Source of the DNA: an uncultured Clostridium sp.
GTDB lineage: Bacteria > Bacillota > Clostridia > Clostridiales > Clostridiaceae
NCBI GenBank assembly: GCA_900540255.1
Contig: UQFE01000004.1
Span: 1 to 64,000 of the forward strand
Direction of reading: 5' to 3'
Length of the DNA stretch: 64,000 bases
The notes under the pieces were generated by a model. That model worked only from the letters and a program-made list of their open reading frames with translations, was not told where the DNA came from and ran no database searches. Each line of letters opens with the position of its first letter. Position 1 is the stretch's first letter. A program made the position numbers and the translations under genes. Below are positions 1 through 8,690 of this stretch, in pieces.

Positions 1-107
1 TATTTAGACAAAACTAAATAAAATTTAAATTTTAAAAATCACTCATTATTTCCAAAAGGAAATTTAGAATACACAAAATTATTTACAGGCTCTTCTAAAA
101 CACTATT

Positions 108-365
108 TTATATATCAACTAAAAGAAAATAGATACCAAAATATCTAATCATTTTAAAGTTTTTCTCTGGAATATGTATAATCAACTTCTTAATAAATTC
201 ATAAGCATGAATAGTTTCTATTACTTCTTCATTATCTACTTTTTTTACTTTCCTTACAGCTATCACATCTAAATTCTATATATTTTTTAGAAAGATATCC
301 ATATGCTAATAACTTTCTCAATTTCCTTTTAACATTTTTCTTGCTTTCTTACCATAATTTTTAAA
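108..365 (-). pseudogene. Relic of an IS91-family (Y2/HUH) transposase
   Basis: No open frame survives, but the minus strand still encodes two recognisable pieces in different frames. Around 255-315 is LAYGYLSKKYIEFRCDSCKES, which resembles the N-terminal zinc-ribbon region of IS91-type transposases. From about 256 down to the stop at 108-110 is a piece containing EFIKKLIIHIP and KNFKMIRYFGIY, the conserved C-terminal segment of the same family. The central catalytic part, with the HUH and tyrosine motifs, is missing between them. This is therefore a deleted and frameshifted relic. The family assignment is from motif memory and the outer limits are approximate. Apart from this relic and the yebC terminator I see nothing coding in 1-635. 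Confidence 0.6.
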
Positions 366-520
366 AATGCTAACTAATTATCTTTTAAAATTAATTTTAT
401 TTTGCTATTTTTCATTTATTAACATCTAATTATAATTTACTAATTTACCATAAAAAATATCCAAAATCTAGATTCCCCCTAACTTTCAGCCATTGAAAAT
501 TTTATAATTTACTATACATC

Positions 521-572
521 AAAAAACACCTCCAATATCAATACACACTATGTATATCAATATTGAAAGTGT
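521..572 (-). terminator. Rho-independent terminator after yebC
   Basis: On the minus strand a 17-bp stem with several G-U pairs (arms 572-556 and 542-526) closes a 13-base loop and is followed by six T. It lies about 60 bases downstream of the yebC stop. Confidence 0.65.
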
Positions 573-635
573 CTTTAAACAAATTTATATACAATTATCA
601 AATGATTTTTAAAGTTCAGAATACCTCTAAGCGCT

Positions 636-1376
636 CTATTCATCCCATCCTTCTGGGAACTCAGCATTGTGGTAAACTTCTTGAACGTCATCATCATCTT
701 CAAGTAAGTCTAACATCTTTTGGAACTTCTTAGCTGCTTCTTCATCAATTTCAGTATATGTATCTGGAATCATTTTAACGCCTGCTTCTAAGAATTCTAA
801 TCCTTCAGCTTCTAAAGCTTCTCTAACTGTTCCAAAATCTTCTGGTGAAGTTGTAATTATAAATACTTCTTCTTCATCACTATTGAAATCTTCTGCACCA
901 GCATCTAATGCCATCATCATTAATTCTTCTTCATCAAGCTCTCCCTTTTCTATAACAATTTCACCTTTTTCTTGGAACATGAATCCTACACAACCTGTAG
1001 TTCCCATATTTCCGCCACCTTTAGTGAAAGCACTTCTTACATTCCCTGCTGATCTATTCTTATTATCAGTTAAAGTATCAACAATAACAGCTACTCCTGA
1101 TGGCCCATATCCTTCATATACTATTCTTTCATAGTTAACTGAATCTATTTCCCCTGAAGCCTTCTTTATTGATCTTTGAACTGTATCATTTGGCATATTA
1201 GCTGCTTTTGCTTTTGCTATTGCATCTCTTAATTTAGGGTTGTTATCAGGATCTGGACCTCCATTTTTAACAGCTATCATTAGCTCTCTACCTATTTTAG
1301 TAAAGATTTTCCCTCTTTTAGCATCTGCTTTTCCTTTTTTATTTTGTATATTATGCCATTTTGAATGTCCTGACAT
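636..1376 (-). CDS. yebC: YebC/PmpR family regulator / translation factor
   Basis: A cytoplasmic YebC/PmpR (mitochondrial TACO1) family protein of 246 aa, the usual family length. The N-terminus carries the hallmark [18 protein letters not shown], followed by [14 protein letters not shown] and the central [19 protein letters not shown] segment. The acidic tail (residues about 215-246) is also typical. The start has a strong AGGAGG site ten bases upstream. Family members have been described both as DNA-binding regulators and as translation factors that help ribosomes over difficult sequences; which applies here cannot be read from sequence. It is transcribed alone, with its own terminator. Confidence 0.93.
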   Translation of the reverse strand: MSGHSKWHNIQNKKGKADAKRGKIFTKIGRELMIAVKNGGPDPDNNPKLRDAIAKAKAANMPNDTVQRSIKKASGEIDSVNYERIVYEGYGPSGVAVIVDTLTDNKNRSAGNVRSAFTKGGGNMGTTGCVGFMFQEKGEIVIEKGELDEEELMMMALDAGAEDFNSDEEEVFIITTSPEDFGTVREALEAEGLEFLEAGVKMIPDTYTEIDEEAAKKFQKMLDLLEDDDDVQEVYHNAEFPEGWDE

Positions 1377-1469
1377 TATTTCATCCTCCTAAATTCAAAA
1401 ATATTATAAAAATCCTTTTTATTATATCATAAGGTACTTTATTTAACAATTTTTGTACCAGTTTAGAAA

Positions 1470-2117
1470 CTATAAAATTTTATATAATCTATTATCTTCT
1501 TTAAAATAAATACCTTCTTCACTTTTTTCAACAGTTATTTTTCCATTACTTGCTTCAATTGCTTCTTTTTCAATTTCATCTGCAACTGTAACTTCTGCTA
1601 GTATATGAACTATAACTTTATCTGTATATTCAGTATCTTCAATATGCCAATTATTTTGACCACAAAAATACTGAACTTTTCCTATCATATCATAATCTAA
1701 ATGTAATGATATATTAACTCCCTCAACTTTTTCAACTACGCCTCCTGCCTTTAAAGCTATAGAAGCCCCTTTTGTATATGCTCTTGTAAGTCCTCCTGTG
1801 CCAAGTAAAATTCCGCCAAAATATCTTGTTACAACTACTGCACAATCTGTTATATCTGCCTTTTTCATAACTTCTAATATAGGAATACCTGCTGTTCCTT
1901 GTGGTTCACCATCATCACTATATCTTTGAATCCCCATATTTTCACCTATGATATATGCCCAACAATTATGTCTTGCTTGTTTATGTTTAGATTTTATTTC
2001 TGCTACAAAAGCCTTTGCTTCTTCTTCATTTTCAACTCTTTTAGCATATCCTATAAATTCAGATTTTTTTTCAATAAAACTATCTTCACCATATTCTCTA
2101 ATTGTTATATATGCCAC
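1470..2117 (-). CDS. yigZ: YigZ/IMPACT family protein
   Basis: A 215-aa member of the YigZ/IMPACT (UPF0029) family. The N-terminal domain (about 1-125) has KKSEFIGYAKRV, the CWAYIIG strand, RYSDDGEPQGTAGIPIL and TRYFGGILLGTGGLTRAY, all strongly conserved in the family. The rest is the DUF1949-type ferredoxin-like domain. Eukaryotic IMPACT binds GCN1; the bacterial role is not firmly established. The start lies inside the end of the upstream MocR gene (13-base overlap), so the two are likely translationally coupled. Confidence 0.9.
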   Translation of the reverse strand: MAYITIREYGEDSFIEKKSEFIGYAKRVENEEEAKAFVAEIKSKHKQARHNCWAYIIGENMGIQRYSDDGEPQGTAGIPILEVMKKADITDCAVVVTRYFGGILLGTGGLTRAYTKGASIALKAGGVVEKVEGVNISLHLDYDMIGKVQYFCGQNNWHIEDTEYTDKVIVHILAEVTVADEIEKEAIEASNGKITVEKSEEGIYFKEDNRLYKIL

Positions 2118-3517
2118 TGCTTAAGTCCCTCCCTTATAATGTTAATCCCCCTTGATATTTCATCTTCAGTAACTTGTGAAAATCCTATTTTAAAGTAACT
2201 TTCTCCTAAGTTCAACTCCCTATAAAATATCGCTCCTGGAGTAATATAAACACCTTTTACTTTTAATTTATAAAATAATTTTTTTGATTTTATTTCCTTA
2301 TCTTTTATATTTAAATAAAAACTTAATCCACCTTTTGGATCCATAAAGGTTACATATTCACTTAAATTTTCTTTAATTAACTTTTTCATAAGCTCATATC
2401 TTTTTATATATTCACTTTTTAAATTATCTATGTATTTAATCCAATATCCTTCCTTAATATACATTTCTAATGCTCTTTGCATCAATGTAGAAGTTGCAAT
2501 ATCTGTGTTTACCTTTGAATTTTGAATACTTTCTCTAAATTTTTTAGGACATATAATATAACCAAGCCTTATTCCTGGTAAAAATATTTTTGAAAAACTT
2601 TTTATATAAATAACTCTATCATTATTATCCAATACTCTAAATGGCTCATGTTTTATATTTTCATCAAATATTAACTCTGATAAATAATCATCTTCTATTA
2701 TGTAAAAGTCATATTTATTAGCTAATTCTAATATTTTAATCTTTTTTTCTCTACTATAGCTAATTCCAGTTGGATTTTGAAAATAACTCATAGTATAAAA
2801 GCACTTAATTTTATTTTTCTTAAGAATTTCTTCAAATTTTTTAATGTTAATTCCATCTTCATCAATTGGAATTTCAAAAACATTAGCTCTTCTAAACTTA
2901 AATACTGATAATGCCCCAGCATAAGTTGGCTTTTCAACAATAACATTATCATTAATGTTTAATATAGCCTTAGATGCAATATCAATTCCTTGTTGTGCCC
3001 CAGACACTATTAATAAGTCTTCAATATTTAATGAATTTTCCCAAAATACTTTATTTATAGTACTTCTTAAATTATAATATCCAAAGGCTTCCTGCTTAAT
3101 TAAAGCTTCTGCTCCATCCCTATCTAAAACCTCATTAATTACTTTTTTAAATTCATCTATTGGAAAATCAACTATCTTGGAACTTTCTCCTGTAAAATCT
3201 ATTACGTTACTCTCACAATTATTTTTTATAAGCTTTATTTCTTTTGAATATTCTTTTTTAAAATAATCAACTATTTCCCTTTTCTTTGCAAAGGTTCCTG
3301 ACCCCATCTTTTGATATGCATATCCTTCTGCTACAAGCTTATTATAACAACTTACAATAGTAACATTATTAACTTTTAATGATTTTGAAAGCTCTCTAAT
3401 TGGAGGTAATTTATCTCCATCTTTAATAACCCTTGAATTAATTAGCTTTTTTATATTTTCTGCTATTTGAACATATTTAGGTTCATACTCATTAAATTTT
3501 ATATTATATTTCTCCAT
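2105..3517 (-). CDS. MocR/PdxR-type GntR regulator with aminotransferase domain
   Basis: A 470-aa fusion of a GntR winged helix (about residues 12-78, with KLPPIRELSKSLKVNNVTI) and a fold-type I aminotransferase domain (about 110-465), the MocR architecture. The PLP-binding lysine lies in YIKSFSKIFLPGIRLGYI. Characterised MocR proteins such as PdxR and GabR use PLP to sense vitamin B6 or amino-group metabolites. No PLP-synthesis or GABA gene is adjacent, so the target is unknown; yigZ is the only co-transcribed neighbour. Start supported by GGGGAG nine bases upstream. A good sigma-A promoter lies 45 bases upstream. Confidence 0.88.
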   Translation of the reverse strand: MEKYNIKFNEYEPKYVQIAENIKKLINSRVIKDGDKLPPIRELSKSLKVNNVTIVSCYNKLVAEGYAYQKMGSGTFAKKREIVDYFKKEYSKEIKLIKNNCESNVIDFTGESSKIVDFPIDEFKKVINEVLDRDGAEALIKQEAFGYYNLRSTINKVFWENSLNIEDLLIVSGAQQGIDIASKAILNINDNVIVEKPTYAGALSVFKFRRANVFEIPIDEDGINIKKFEEILKKNKIKCFYTMSYFQNPTGISYSREKKIKILELANKYDFYIIEDDYLSELIFDENIKHEPFRVLDNNDRVIYIKSFSKIFLPGIRLGYIICPKKFRESIQNSKVNTDIATSTLMQRALEMYIKEGYWIKYIDNLKSEYIKRYELMKKLIKENLSEYVTFMDPKGGLSFYLNIKDKEIKSKKLFYKLKVKGVYITPGAIFYRELNLGESYFKIGFSQVTEDEISRGINIIREGLKQWHI

Positions 3518-3561
3518 ATCATTCTCCCCAATTATTATACATTAATCGTACTCATACAATT

Positions 3562-3590
3562 ATTATAAAAAATTTAATAATTTTGGTCAA
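3562..3590 (-). promoter_or_regulatory. Sigma-A promoter of the MocR-yigZ operon
   Basis: Minus strand: -35 TTGACC at 3590-3585, a 17-base spacer, -10 TATAAT at 3567-3562. Transcription would begin about 40 bases before the regulator start, leaving little room for other control elements. Confidence 0.7.
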
Positions 3591-3653
3591 ATAAGTGCTT
3601 TATAGTAAAGAATAATTTTAATGTCTTTATAGTAAAATTTTTTAATATAAAAG

Positions 3654-3686
3654 AAGAAGAAGTACCTTGAATAGATACATCTTCTT
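3654..3686 (-). terminator. Terminator after the bactofilin-like gene
   Basis: An 11-bp stem with one mismatch (arms 3686-3676 and 3664-3654), followed on the minus strand by CTTTTAT, 14 bases below the stop codon of the upstream gene. Confidence 0.55.
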
Positions 3687-3699
3687 CTTATTTTTAAAT

Positions 3700-4782
3700 T
3701 TATCCTTCAGTCATTTTATCAAATATATTTTGTATAAATATACCTAATGATAATAAAATACAAGCAAATATTATAACTCCTCCAATATATGGTGTAAACA
3801 ATAACATCTTAACAATTAAAGTAAATATAATTGCAGAAAGATAAGGGTTCATATTTTTAAGTACAACTTTTCCAAGTATTACACTTGTAAATATCGGTGC
3901 TAAATAAATTAATAATCCATAAATAATAAAACTTATTATTGAAATTGGAATTCCTACTATAGTTATACATAATAATATTGCTGCCATAGGTAAAATCACT
4001 AATGTTGCAAATCCTATTATAAAAGGCATCCAAGGTCTATATTCAAATCTTTCAACTGCTTTATTATTATATTTATTGCAAAGTAAAGTTATTAAAACTG
4101 CTAAGATTATTGCAGTTATAATACGTGCAAATTTCCCTAAAATATTAATTTTTCCTAACAATCTTGTTTCATTTTTATCATAATTTATTTTTTCAAAAGT
4201 AATATTATTAGTATTAAAATCTCCTAATACTTCCATATCTTCTTCTGATTTAACCTTAAAATTCCCAATAACTTTAGCTTTTTCTCCTATTATAAGCTTA
4301 GTACAATTTACTTTAACATTGTTTGTAACTATACCATTAATAGTAACTACATTTCCATTAATCATTAAATCTTCTGCTTCACCTTCAAAATTTACGTCTC
4401 CACTTGATATATATATTCCCTTTGCTTTAGTTCCACTTTTTATATCAACACTTGCTCCTGCTACAGTTATATTTCTTTCAACATTTGAATCAATTGTTAT
4501 TGTAGCTCCTGCTGCTCTAATACTTCCTCCTATAGATTCAGTTTGAATATCAATATTATTTCCTGCAACAAGTAAATCAGCCTTAACAATTCCATTAAAC
4601 CTCAAATTATTCCCAACTGCATATACATCTGATTGAGCATCTAATGTTTCATTAATATTATTGCTACTAAAAAACTTATTTAATGCACTATCTAATGTAT
4701 CTGCAAATGCATTAAAAGAATAATTTATCATAAATAAAAATCCAATAGCAAAAAGAATTACCTTTTTAAAATTCATTCTCAT
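3700..4782 (-). CDS. Membrane protein with bactofilin-like polymer-forming domain
   Basis: About 360 aa. A signal peptide or first membrane segment (KKVILFAIGFLFMINYSFNAFA) is followed by about 150 residues of short repeating beta-strands (NNLRFNGIVKADLLVAGNN, RAAGATITIDSN, ITVAGASVDIKSG and so on) resembling a bactofilin-type right-handed beta-helix. A C-terminal bundle of about four or five hydrophobic helices follows. Such membrane-anchored polymer-forming proteins are common in clostridia; the function is unknown. I place the start at the ATG ending at 4782, because GGAGG lies eight bases before it; the longer TTG start at 4797 would put this site inside the gene. Monocistronic. Confidence 0.75.
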   Translation of the reverse strand: MRMNFKKVILFAIGFLFMINYSFNAFADTLDSALNKFFSSNNINETLDAQSDVYAVGNNLRFNGIVKADLLVAGNNIDIQTESIGGSIRAAGATITIDSNVERNITVAGASVDIKSGTKAKGIYISSGDVNFEGEAEDLMINGNVVTINGIVTNNVKVNCTKLIIGEKAKVIGNFKVKSEEDMEVLGDFNTNNITFEKINYDKNETRLLGKINILGKFARIITAIILAVLITLLCNKYNNKAVERFEYRPWMPFIIGFATLVILPMAAILLCITIVGIPISIISFIIYGLLIYLAPIFTSVILGKVVLKNMNPYLSAIIFTLIVKMLLFTPYIGGVIIFACILLSLGIFIQNIFDKMTEG

Positions 4783-4920
4783 TAGCCTTTCCTCCAAATT
4801 TATTATTTTTACAATATATATTATTACAAAATATCACCTTTTATTATTTATTCATTTTTTAAAACTTAATACCCTTATTTATATTTTACCATATTTAGTA
4901 TTTTTTATAAATATAAAAAT

Positions 4921-5029
4921 GATCCTAATATTGTTAAATATAAACCTCTTAAATAAACACTTATGTAAATATTCGCAAAAATTAGTGTTTTAAAATAATT
5001 TATATCTTTTAATAAACAATATTAGGATC
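4921..5029. repeat. 109-bp element bounded by a perfect 15-bp inverted repeat
   Basis: The arms GATCCTAATATTGTT (4921-4935) and its exact complement (5015-5029) enclose 79 bases. Inside is a second inverted pair, AAACACT at 4955-4961 and AGTGTTT at 4984-4990. The whole can fold into one long interrupted hairpin. It lies between the hflX terminator and the bactofilin-like gene (the 4783-5094 gap). No T-tract follows, so it is not an obvious terminator. It could be a small MITE, a folded leader or an operator. Confidence 0.55.
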
Positions 5030-5035
5030 TATGTT

Positions 5036-5085
5036 AAAAAGAGATTACTTAAAATTTAATTATTTTTAATCTTAAGTAACCTCTT
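5036..5085 (-). terminator. Terminator after hflX
   Basis: A 13-bp stem (arms 5084-5072 and 5052-5040) followed by TTTTT on the minus strand, ten bases below the hflX stop codon. Confidence 0.8.
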
Positions 5086-5094
5086 ATTAACTTA

Positions 5095-6891
5095 TTACAT
5101 TATTATATTTATAATATAATCTTTTGATTTATTATAACTTTCCTCATCAACTTCAACAAACATAAAAGTACCATTTTCTCTATAATATTCTTCTAATACT
5201 CTTCCATTTCTATGTAGGAATGAACTCATATCACTTCTATCATAAGGTATTAAATATTCACATTTTTTCATTTTATATGGAAGATTTTCTTCTATAAGAC
5301 CTAATAGCTCTTCCAAATTAATACCTTCTCTTGCTGAAATTTCTATAGTTTCATATTCAGAAGTTGCTTTCTTTACATTTTCAAGTTGTTCTTCAGTTGC
5401 CTTATCAATTTTATTTAAAACAAGAATAGTTTTTTTATCACTAGCACCTAATTCACTTAAAACTTCTTCAACAGCTTTAATTTGTTCTATTGCTGTATCA
5501 CTTGATGTATCAACAACATGACATAAAAGATCAGAATAAATAACTTCTTCTAAAGTTGATTTAAATGCTTCAACTAAATCATGAGGAAGTTTTCTAACAA
5601 ATCCAACTGTATCTGTTAATGTTATTACTCCTTTATTTTTAAGAACTATTGCTCTTGTTGTTATATCTAATGTTGCAAATAGCATATCTGCTTCAAATAC
5701 TTTTTCTTTTCCAACAACTTCTTTTTGAGCTGCCACATCACAAAGAGCATTTCTTAAAGTAGATTTTCCTGCATTAGTATAACCAACTAATGATACCTTA
5801 GGAATACTTTCCTTATTTCTCTTTTCTCTTTGAGTTTCTCTTATCTTTTTAATTTTCTTTAATTCATCATTTAAATCATAAATTTGTTCTTTTATATGTC
5901 TTCTATCAGTTTCTAGCTTCTTTTCCCCTGGCCCTTTAGTACCAATACCTCCACCAGTTCTTGACATTATAGTACCTAAACCTTGAAGTCTGCTCATTCT
6001 ATATTTTAATTGAGCAAGTTCAACTTGTATTTTAGCTTCTCTACTTTTAGCTCTTCTTGCAAATATCTCAAGAATAAGTGTTGTTCTATCAATTACTTTT
6101 GCTCCAATTGCAGCTTCTAAATTTCTAACTTGTGAACCTGACAATTCATCATCAAATATAACTACATTAGCTCTTAACTTTTGTCTTAATTGAGCAATTT
6201 CTAATACTTTACCTCTACCTATATAAAAAGCTGCATCTATTTTATTTCTACTTTGATAAACACTTTCAAGCACTGGAATGTCACAAGCTTTTGTTAATTC
6301 CTTAAGCTCTTCTAAACTTTCCCTTGTATCAGAACCAACCAATATTGCCTTTTCTTCATCATCTTCAATAATATCTTTTTCCTTTACTAAAGAATCAATA
6401 TAATTTATTTTATTTAAAATATGAATCTTGGTAATTTCTTTAAGTGGAATATTTCCTTTTTCCTCATAATCAAGTTTATCATCATTAACTGTAAGCATTC
6501 CTAAAGAGCAATCTAATATCTTTCCTTCATAAATTCCAATTGCTACTATAGCATCAAGCTTTAACTTTATTAATGCACTAATATCTAAGGCAGATAAGTT
6601 GCTCATTCCATTTGGATGAGTATGAATAATCCTTACCCCAGCTAATTTTTTTTCACGAATATCTAATGTTTCTATTTCAACAGATGTTGAATCACCAATA
6701 GCAATTGATTTTATATTTCCTCTTCTGTCAATTGCAACACTTACTTCTCTTTCAATAAATGATGATACTCTAGAAATAACTTCTATTATTTCTATTGAGC
6801 ACACTTCATCTTTAGGACATTTTACCTTATATAATCTATCTAATTCTTCTATAGCAGATTTTTTAACACCATCTATATTTCCATATATCAT
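5095..6891 (-). CDS. hflX: HflX GTPase with N-terminal JAMM/MPN-like domain
   Basis: A 598-aa protein, about 170 residues longer than the usual HflX (about 420-430). Residues about 185-360 are the HflX nucleotide-binding N-domain with its coiled region (RTGGGIGTKGPGEKKLE). From about 366 is the G domain: G1 GYTNAGKST (370-378), G3 DTVG (427-430) and an NKID G4. HflX binds the 50S subunit and splits stalled ribosomes under stress. The extra N-terminal region contains HTHPNGMSNLSALD (90-103), an exact H-x-H-x7-S-x2-D JAMM metalloprotease signature, with candidate glutamates at 46 and 48. The role of this domain is not known to me. Monocistronic, with its own terminator. Confidence 0.92.
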   Translation of the reverse strand: MIYGNIDGVKKSAIEELDRLYKVKCPKDEVCSIEIIEVISRVSSFIEREVSVAIDRRGNIKSIAIGDSTSVEIETLDIREKKLAGVRIIHTHPNGMSNLSALDISALIKLKLDAIVAIGIYEGKILDCSLGMLTVNDDKLDYEEKGNIPLKEITKIHILNKINYIDSLVKEKDIIEDDEEKAILVGSDTRESLEELKELTKACDIPVLESVYQSRNKIDAAFYIGRGKVLEIAQLRQKLRANVVIFDDELSGSQVRNLEAAIGAKVIDRTTLILEIFARRAKSREAKIQVELAQLKYRMSRLQGLGTIMSRTGGGIGTKGPGEKKLETDRRHIKEQIYDLNDELKKIKKIRETQREKRNKESIPKVSLVGYTNAGKSTLRNALCDVAAQKEVVGKEKVFEADMLFATLDITTRAIVLKNKGVITLTDTVGFVRKLPHDLVEAFKSTLEEVIYSDLLCHVVDTSSDTAIEQIKAVEEVLSELGASDKKTILVLNKIDKATEEQLENVKKATSEYETIEISAREGINLEELLGLIEENLPYKMKKCEYLIPYDRSDMSSFLHRNGRVLEEYYRENGTFMFVEVDEESYNKSKDYIINIIM

Positions 6892-6950
6892 ATTTTCACC
6901 TCAAATTAATCATTCTTTAAATTATATTCATTAGGTTATTTTTTATATTT

Positions 6951-6980
6951 CCCTATAATTATAAACATATAATTATAGGG
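6951..6980. repeat. Perfect 12-bp palindrome between hflX and hpt
   Basis: CCCTATAATTAT at 6951-6962 and its complement at 6969-6980 are separated by six bases. Neither side has a T-run. Each arm contains TATAAT, so it could be an operator or hold divergent -10 elements. The rest of the 6892-7210 gap is AT-rich and holds nothing else I can identify. Confidence 0.5.
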
Positions 6981-7210
6981 AAATTTTATACAATTCAATA
7001 TTTCACTATATTTTATCTTATTATAAATTAAATGTAAACCTAGATATCATGTATTAATTATCAATTTTTTAGTTGCAAAAAAAATAAAAACTTGTTAATA
7101 TTTAAACATTAGTTAAAAGATTTTTTATTTTCTTTTTTCTAAATGATTAATAGATTATTTTTTTCATATAATAATATACATAACTTATAATTTTAATGGA
7201 GGGTTTTAAC

Positions 7211-7738
7211 ATGGAAGATAAAAAGCGTAATATTCTTTTCTCTCAAGAACAAATTCAAACTAGAGTTAAAGAACTTGGTCAACAAATTACTAAAGATTAT
7301 GAAGGTAAGGAGGTTTATGTACTACCTTTATTAAGAGGAAGCTTTGTTTTTGGAGCAGATATTTTTAAAGCATTAGATTTAAAGGCTAAAGTTGGATTTA
7401 TGACAACTTCAAGCTATGGCCATAGTGAAGTAAGTTCTGGGACTGTAACAATTGTTAATGATATCCCTGATAACATAGAAGGACTTGATGTTATAATTGT
7501 TGATGATATTATCGATACTGGTTATACAATGCAATTTGTTATAGATCACGTTAAGAAATTAGGTGCTAAATCTGTTAAAACTTGCGTTTTACTTGATAAA
7601 CCATCTAGAAGAAAAGTTGATTTAAAACCTGATTATTATTGTTTTGAAATAGATGATTTATTTGTGGTTGGTTACGGATTAGATTATGAAGGTTTTTATA
7701 GAAATGTACCTTATGTATTCAACTGGGAAAATAAATAA
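7211..7738 (+). CDS. hpt: Hypoxanthine phosphoribosyltransferase
   Basis: A 175-aa purine salvage enzyme that makes IMP or GMP from hypoxanthine or guanine and PRPP. The PRPP-binding loop is VIIVDDIIDTGYT. LLRGSFVFGADIF, the flexible-loop segment with SSYG and SSG, LLDKPSRRKVD and the C-terminal FVVGYGLDYEGFYRNVPYV also match the family. I use the ATG at 7211, because TGGAGGG lies eight bases before it; the upstream in-frame ATG at 7196 precedes that site. Transcribed alone, divergent from hflX. Confidence 0.93.
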   Translation: MEDKKRNILFSQEQIQTRVKELGQQITKDYEGKEVYVLPLLRGSFVFGADIFKALDLKAKVGFMTTSSYGHSEVSSGTVTIVNDIPDNIEGLDVIIVDDIIDTGYTMQFVIDHVKKLGAKSVKTCVLLDKPSRRKVDLKPDYYCFEIDDLFVVGYGLDYEGFYRNVPYVFNWENK

Positions 7739-7752
7739 TATATAAACATAAT

Positions 7753-7824
7753 AAAAACTAGTGTTTGCAAAAAAATATCCTTGATTAGGCCATATTTTAT
7801 TATGCAATTTATTCACTAGTTTTT
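7753..7824 (+). terminator. Long-loop terminator after hpt
   Basis: Arms AAAAACTAGTG (7753-7763) and CACTAGTTTTT (7814-7824) lead into a T-run. The long loop has an imperfect inner stem. It begins 14 bases after the hpt stop codon. Confidence 0.7.
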
Positions 7825-7838
7825 TTGTTTTAATATGA

Positions 7839-7885
7839 AAATACAATGTTAAAACCTTAAACTCTAAAATTTTAACATTGTATTT
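7839..7885. terminator. Terminator hairpin between convergent hpt and pflA
   Basis: A perfect 16-bp stem (7839-7854 with 7870-7885). On the plus strand it is followed by ATTTTTT; on the minus strand the T-run is poorer. It probably serves pflA from one side and backs up hpt termination from the other. Confidence 0.7.
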
Positions 7886-7916
7886 ATTTTTTAATAACTT
7901 TATACCATTCAATAAA

Positions 7917-8690
7917 TTATCGTGTTAAATACTTTGTATATTCACTTGTATTAAGAATATCTTTAGCATTTTCTACTCTCTCCTTAGTAGGTGGTAAAAT
8001 ATCTTTTAAAGGATATTCAATACCAAGTTCTTCCCATTTAAAAGTTCCAAGAGTATGATATGGTAGCACTTCAACACGATCTACATTATTTAAAGTTTTT
8101 ATAAAATCATTTAATTTCTTTAACTGTTCATCATTGTCACTTCCACCTGGCACAAGCACATGACGAATCCATACTGGCTTATTAATTTCTGATAAATATC
8201 TTGCCATATCAAGAATATTTGAATTGCTCCATCCTGTAAGTATTTTATGCTTATTATCATCCATTTGTTTAATATCTAAGATTACAAGATCTGTTACTTT
8301 CATAAGCTCATTAAACTTACTAAAAAAAGGTTCTTCTCTTGTAAAAGGATTTCCTGATGTATCAAGGGTTACATGAACACCTTTTGCTTTAGCCTTTTTA
8401 AAGAATTCAATTAAAAAATCTATTTGAAGAAGTGGCTCACCACCACTTACAGTGATGCCACCTTTCTTCTTCCAATAGGTCTTATATTTAAGAGCTTGAG
8501 ATAAAAGCTCATCTGCAGTTTTTATCTCTCCGTCTTTCATATCCCAGGTATCTGGATTATGACAGAACTGACATCTCATACGGCAGCCCTTTAAAAAAAT
8601 AACAAATCTGATTCCTGGTCCATCGACAGATCCAAAACTCTCTATTGAATGAACTCTTGCTGTGTTTTTATCTAAATTATATTCTTTCAT
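7917..8690 (-). CDS. pflA: Pyruvate formate-lyase activating enzyme (radical SAM)
   Basis: A radical SAM enzyme that installs the glycyl radical on PflB. The cluster motif C-x3-C-x2-C is [15 protein letters not shown], the SAM-binding GGE is [11 protein letters not shown], and the N-terminus has the family signature [20 protein letters not shown] place the start at the ATG ending at 8690 (257 aa), which overlaps the last codons of pflB by 14 bases. An in-frame ATG ending at 8711 would add seven residues. Neither has a clear ribosome binding site, so translation is probably coupled to pflB. Confidence 0.9.
   Translation of the reverse strand: MKEYNLDKNTARVHSIESFGSVDGPGIRFVIFLKGCRMRCQFCHNPDTWDMKDGEIKTADELLSQALKYKTYWKKKGGITVSGGEPLLQIDFLIEFFKKAKAKGVHVTLDTSGNPFTREEPFFSKFNELMKVTDLVILDIKQMDDNKHKILTGWSNSNILDMARYLSEINKPVWIRHVLVPGGSDNDEQLKKLNDFIKTLNNVDRVEVLPYHTLGTFKWEELGIEYPLKDILPPTKERVENAKDILNTSEYTKYLTR

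Noticed and set aside
7679-7912. Minus-strand frame of 77 codons between hpt and pflA
   Set aside because: It lies over two terminator hairpins and the end of hpt, lacks a ribosome binding site and has no recognisable content.
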